Assembly: GCA_002490775.1 (NCBI GenBank)
Contig: DKUR01000046.1
Location: 1-6,237, forward strand
Reading direction: 5' to 3'
Source: Lachnospiraceae bacterium UBA7199
GTDB taxonomy: Bacteria; Bacillota; Clostridia; Lachnospirales; Lachnospiraceae
Length of the DNA: 6,237 nucleotides
Positions within the stretch are counted from its first letter, which is position 1, and every line of letters starts with the position of its first letter. The translations under genes were made by a program, and so were the position numbers. The notes below the pieces were generated by a model. That model had not been told where the DNA came from. It saw only the letters and a program-made list of their open reading frames with translations, and did no database searches. Below are positions 6,222-6,237 of the stretch, one piece after another.

Positions 6222-6237
6222 ACTTCCCTCCTTTCCT

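Noticed and set aside
1..6237. CRISPR array, tRNA, rRNA, insertion sequence or transposase
   Set aside because: No regularly spaced direct repeats, no tRNA-like cloverleaf or rRNA sequence and no transposase or integrase motif was seen on reading both strands by eye.

Overview
The window looks like part of an accessory region of a low-G+C Gram-positive anaerobe (Bacillota, probably Clostridia such as Lachnospiraceae or Oscillospiraceae). The reasons are the AT-rich coding sequence, the strong AGGAGG-type ribosome binding sites, the tight gene packing, and right-hand genes of the kind carried by integrative/conjugative elements of gut Firmicutes. This host call is an inference from style, not from a marker gene.

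Positions 33-5205 (+ strand) hold a compact three-gene operon. It encodes (1) a HerA/DUF87-type hexameric ATPase with an N-terminal HAS-barrel and a non-canonical P-loop; (2) a GHKL/Hsp90-like (MORC-like) ATPase with intact N-box, G1 and G2 motifs and a C-terminal coiled coil; (3) a 631-residue radical SAM enzyme with a B12-binding-like N-terminus, a CxxxCxxC cluster motif and an insertion of about 90 residues in the barrel. The genes lie 10 and 6 bp apart, and both junctions look built for translational coupling. None resembles a housekeeping operon. A DNA-translocase-like ATPase, a GHKL conformational ATPase and a radical SAM enzyme beside mobile-element genes suggest an undescribed anti-phage or DNA-modification/repair system. 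That function is inferred; no nuclease or other known effector is visible, and the operon may continue to the left of the window.

Positions 5206-5298 separate the operon from convergent genes. They contain a hairpin with a U-tract that terminates leftward transcription, an additional inverted repeat and a 12-bp palindrome.

Positions 5299-6237 (- strand) are visibly richer in G+C and look like mobile-element backbone: a 57-residue ribbon-helix-helix (CopG-like) regulator followed by an unrecognised 201-residue soluble helical protein. The gap between them carries, on the opposite (+) strand, an extended -10 promoter and, about 80 nt on, a perfect 10-bp hairpin with a U-tract. Together they define a candidate antisense RNA of about 80 nt. 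The layout RHH gene, counter-transcribed RNA, downstream gene recalls copG/RNAII/repB copy-control modules of pMV158-type plasmids, although the downstream protein here is not a recognisable Rep.
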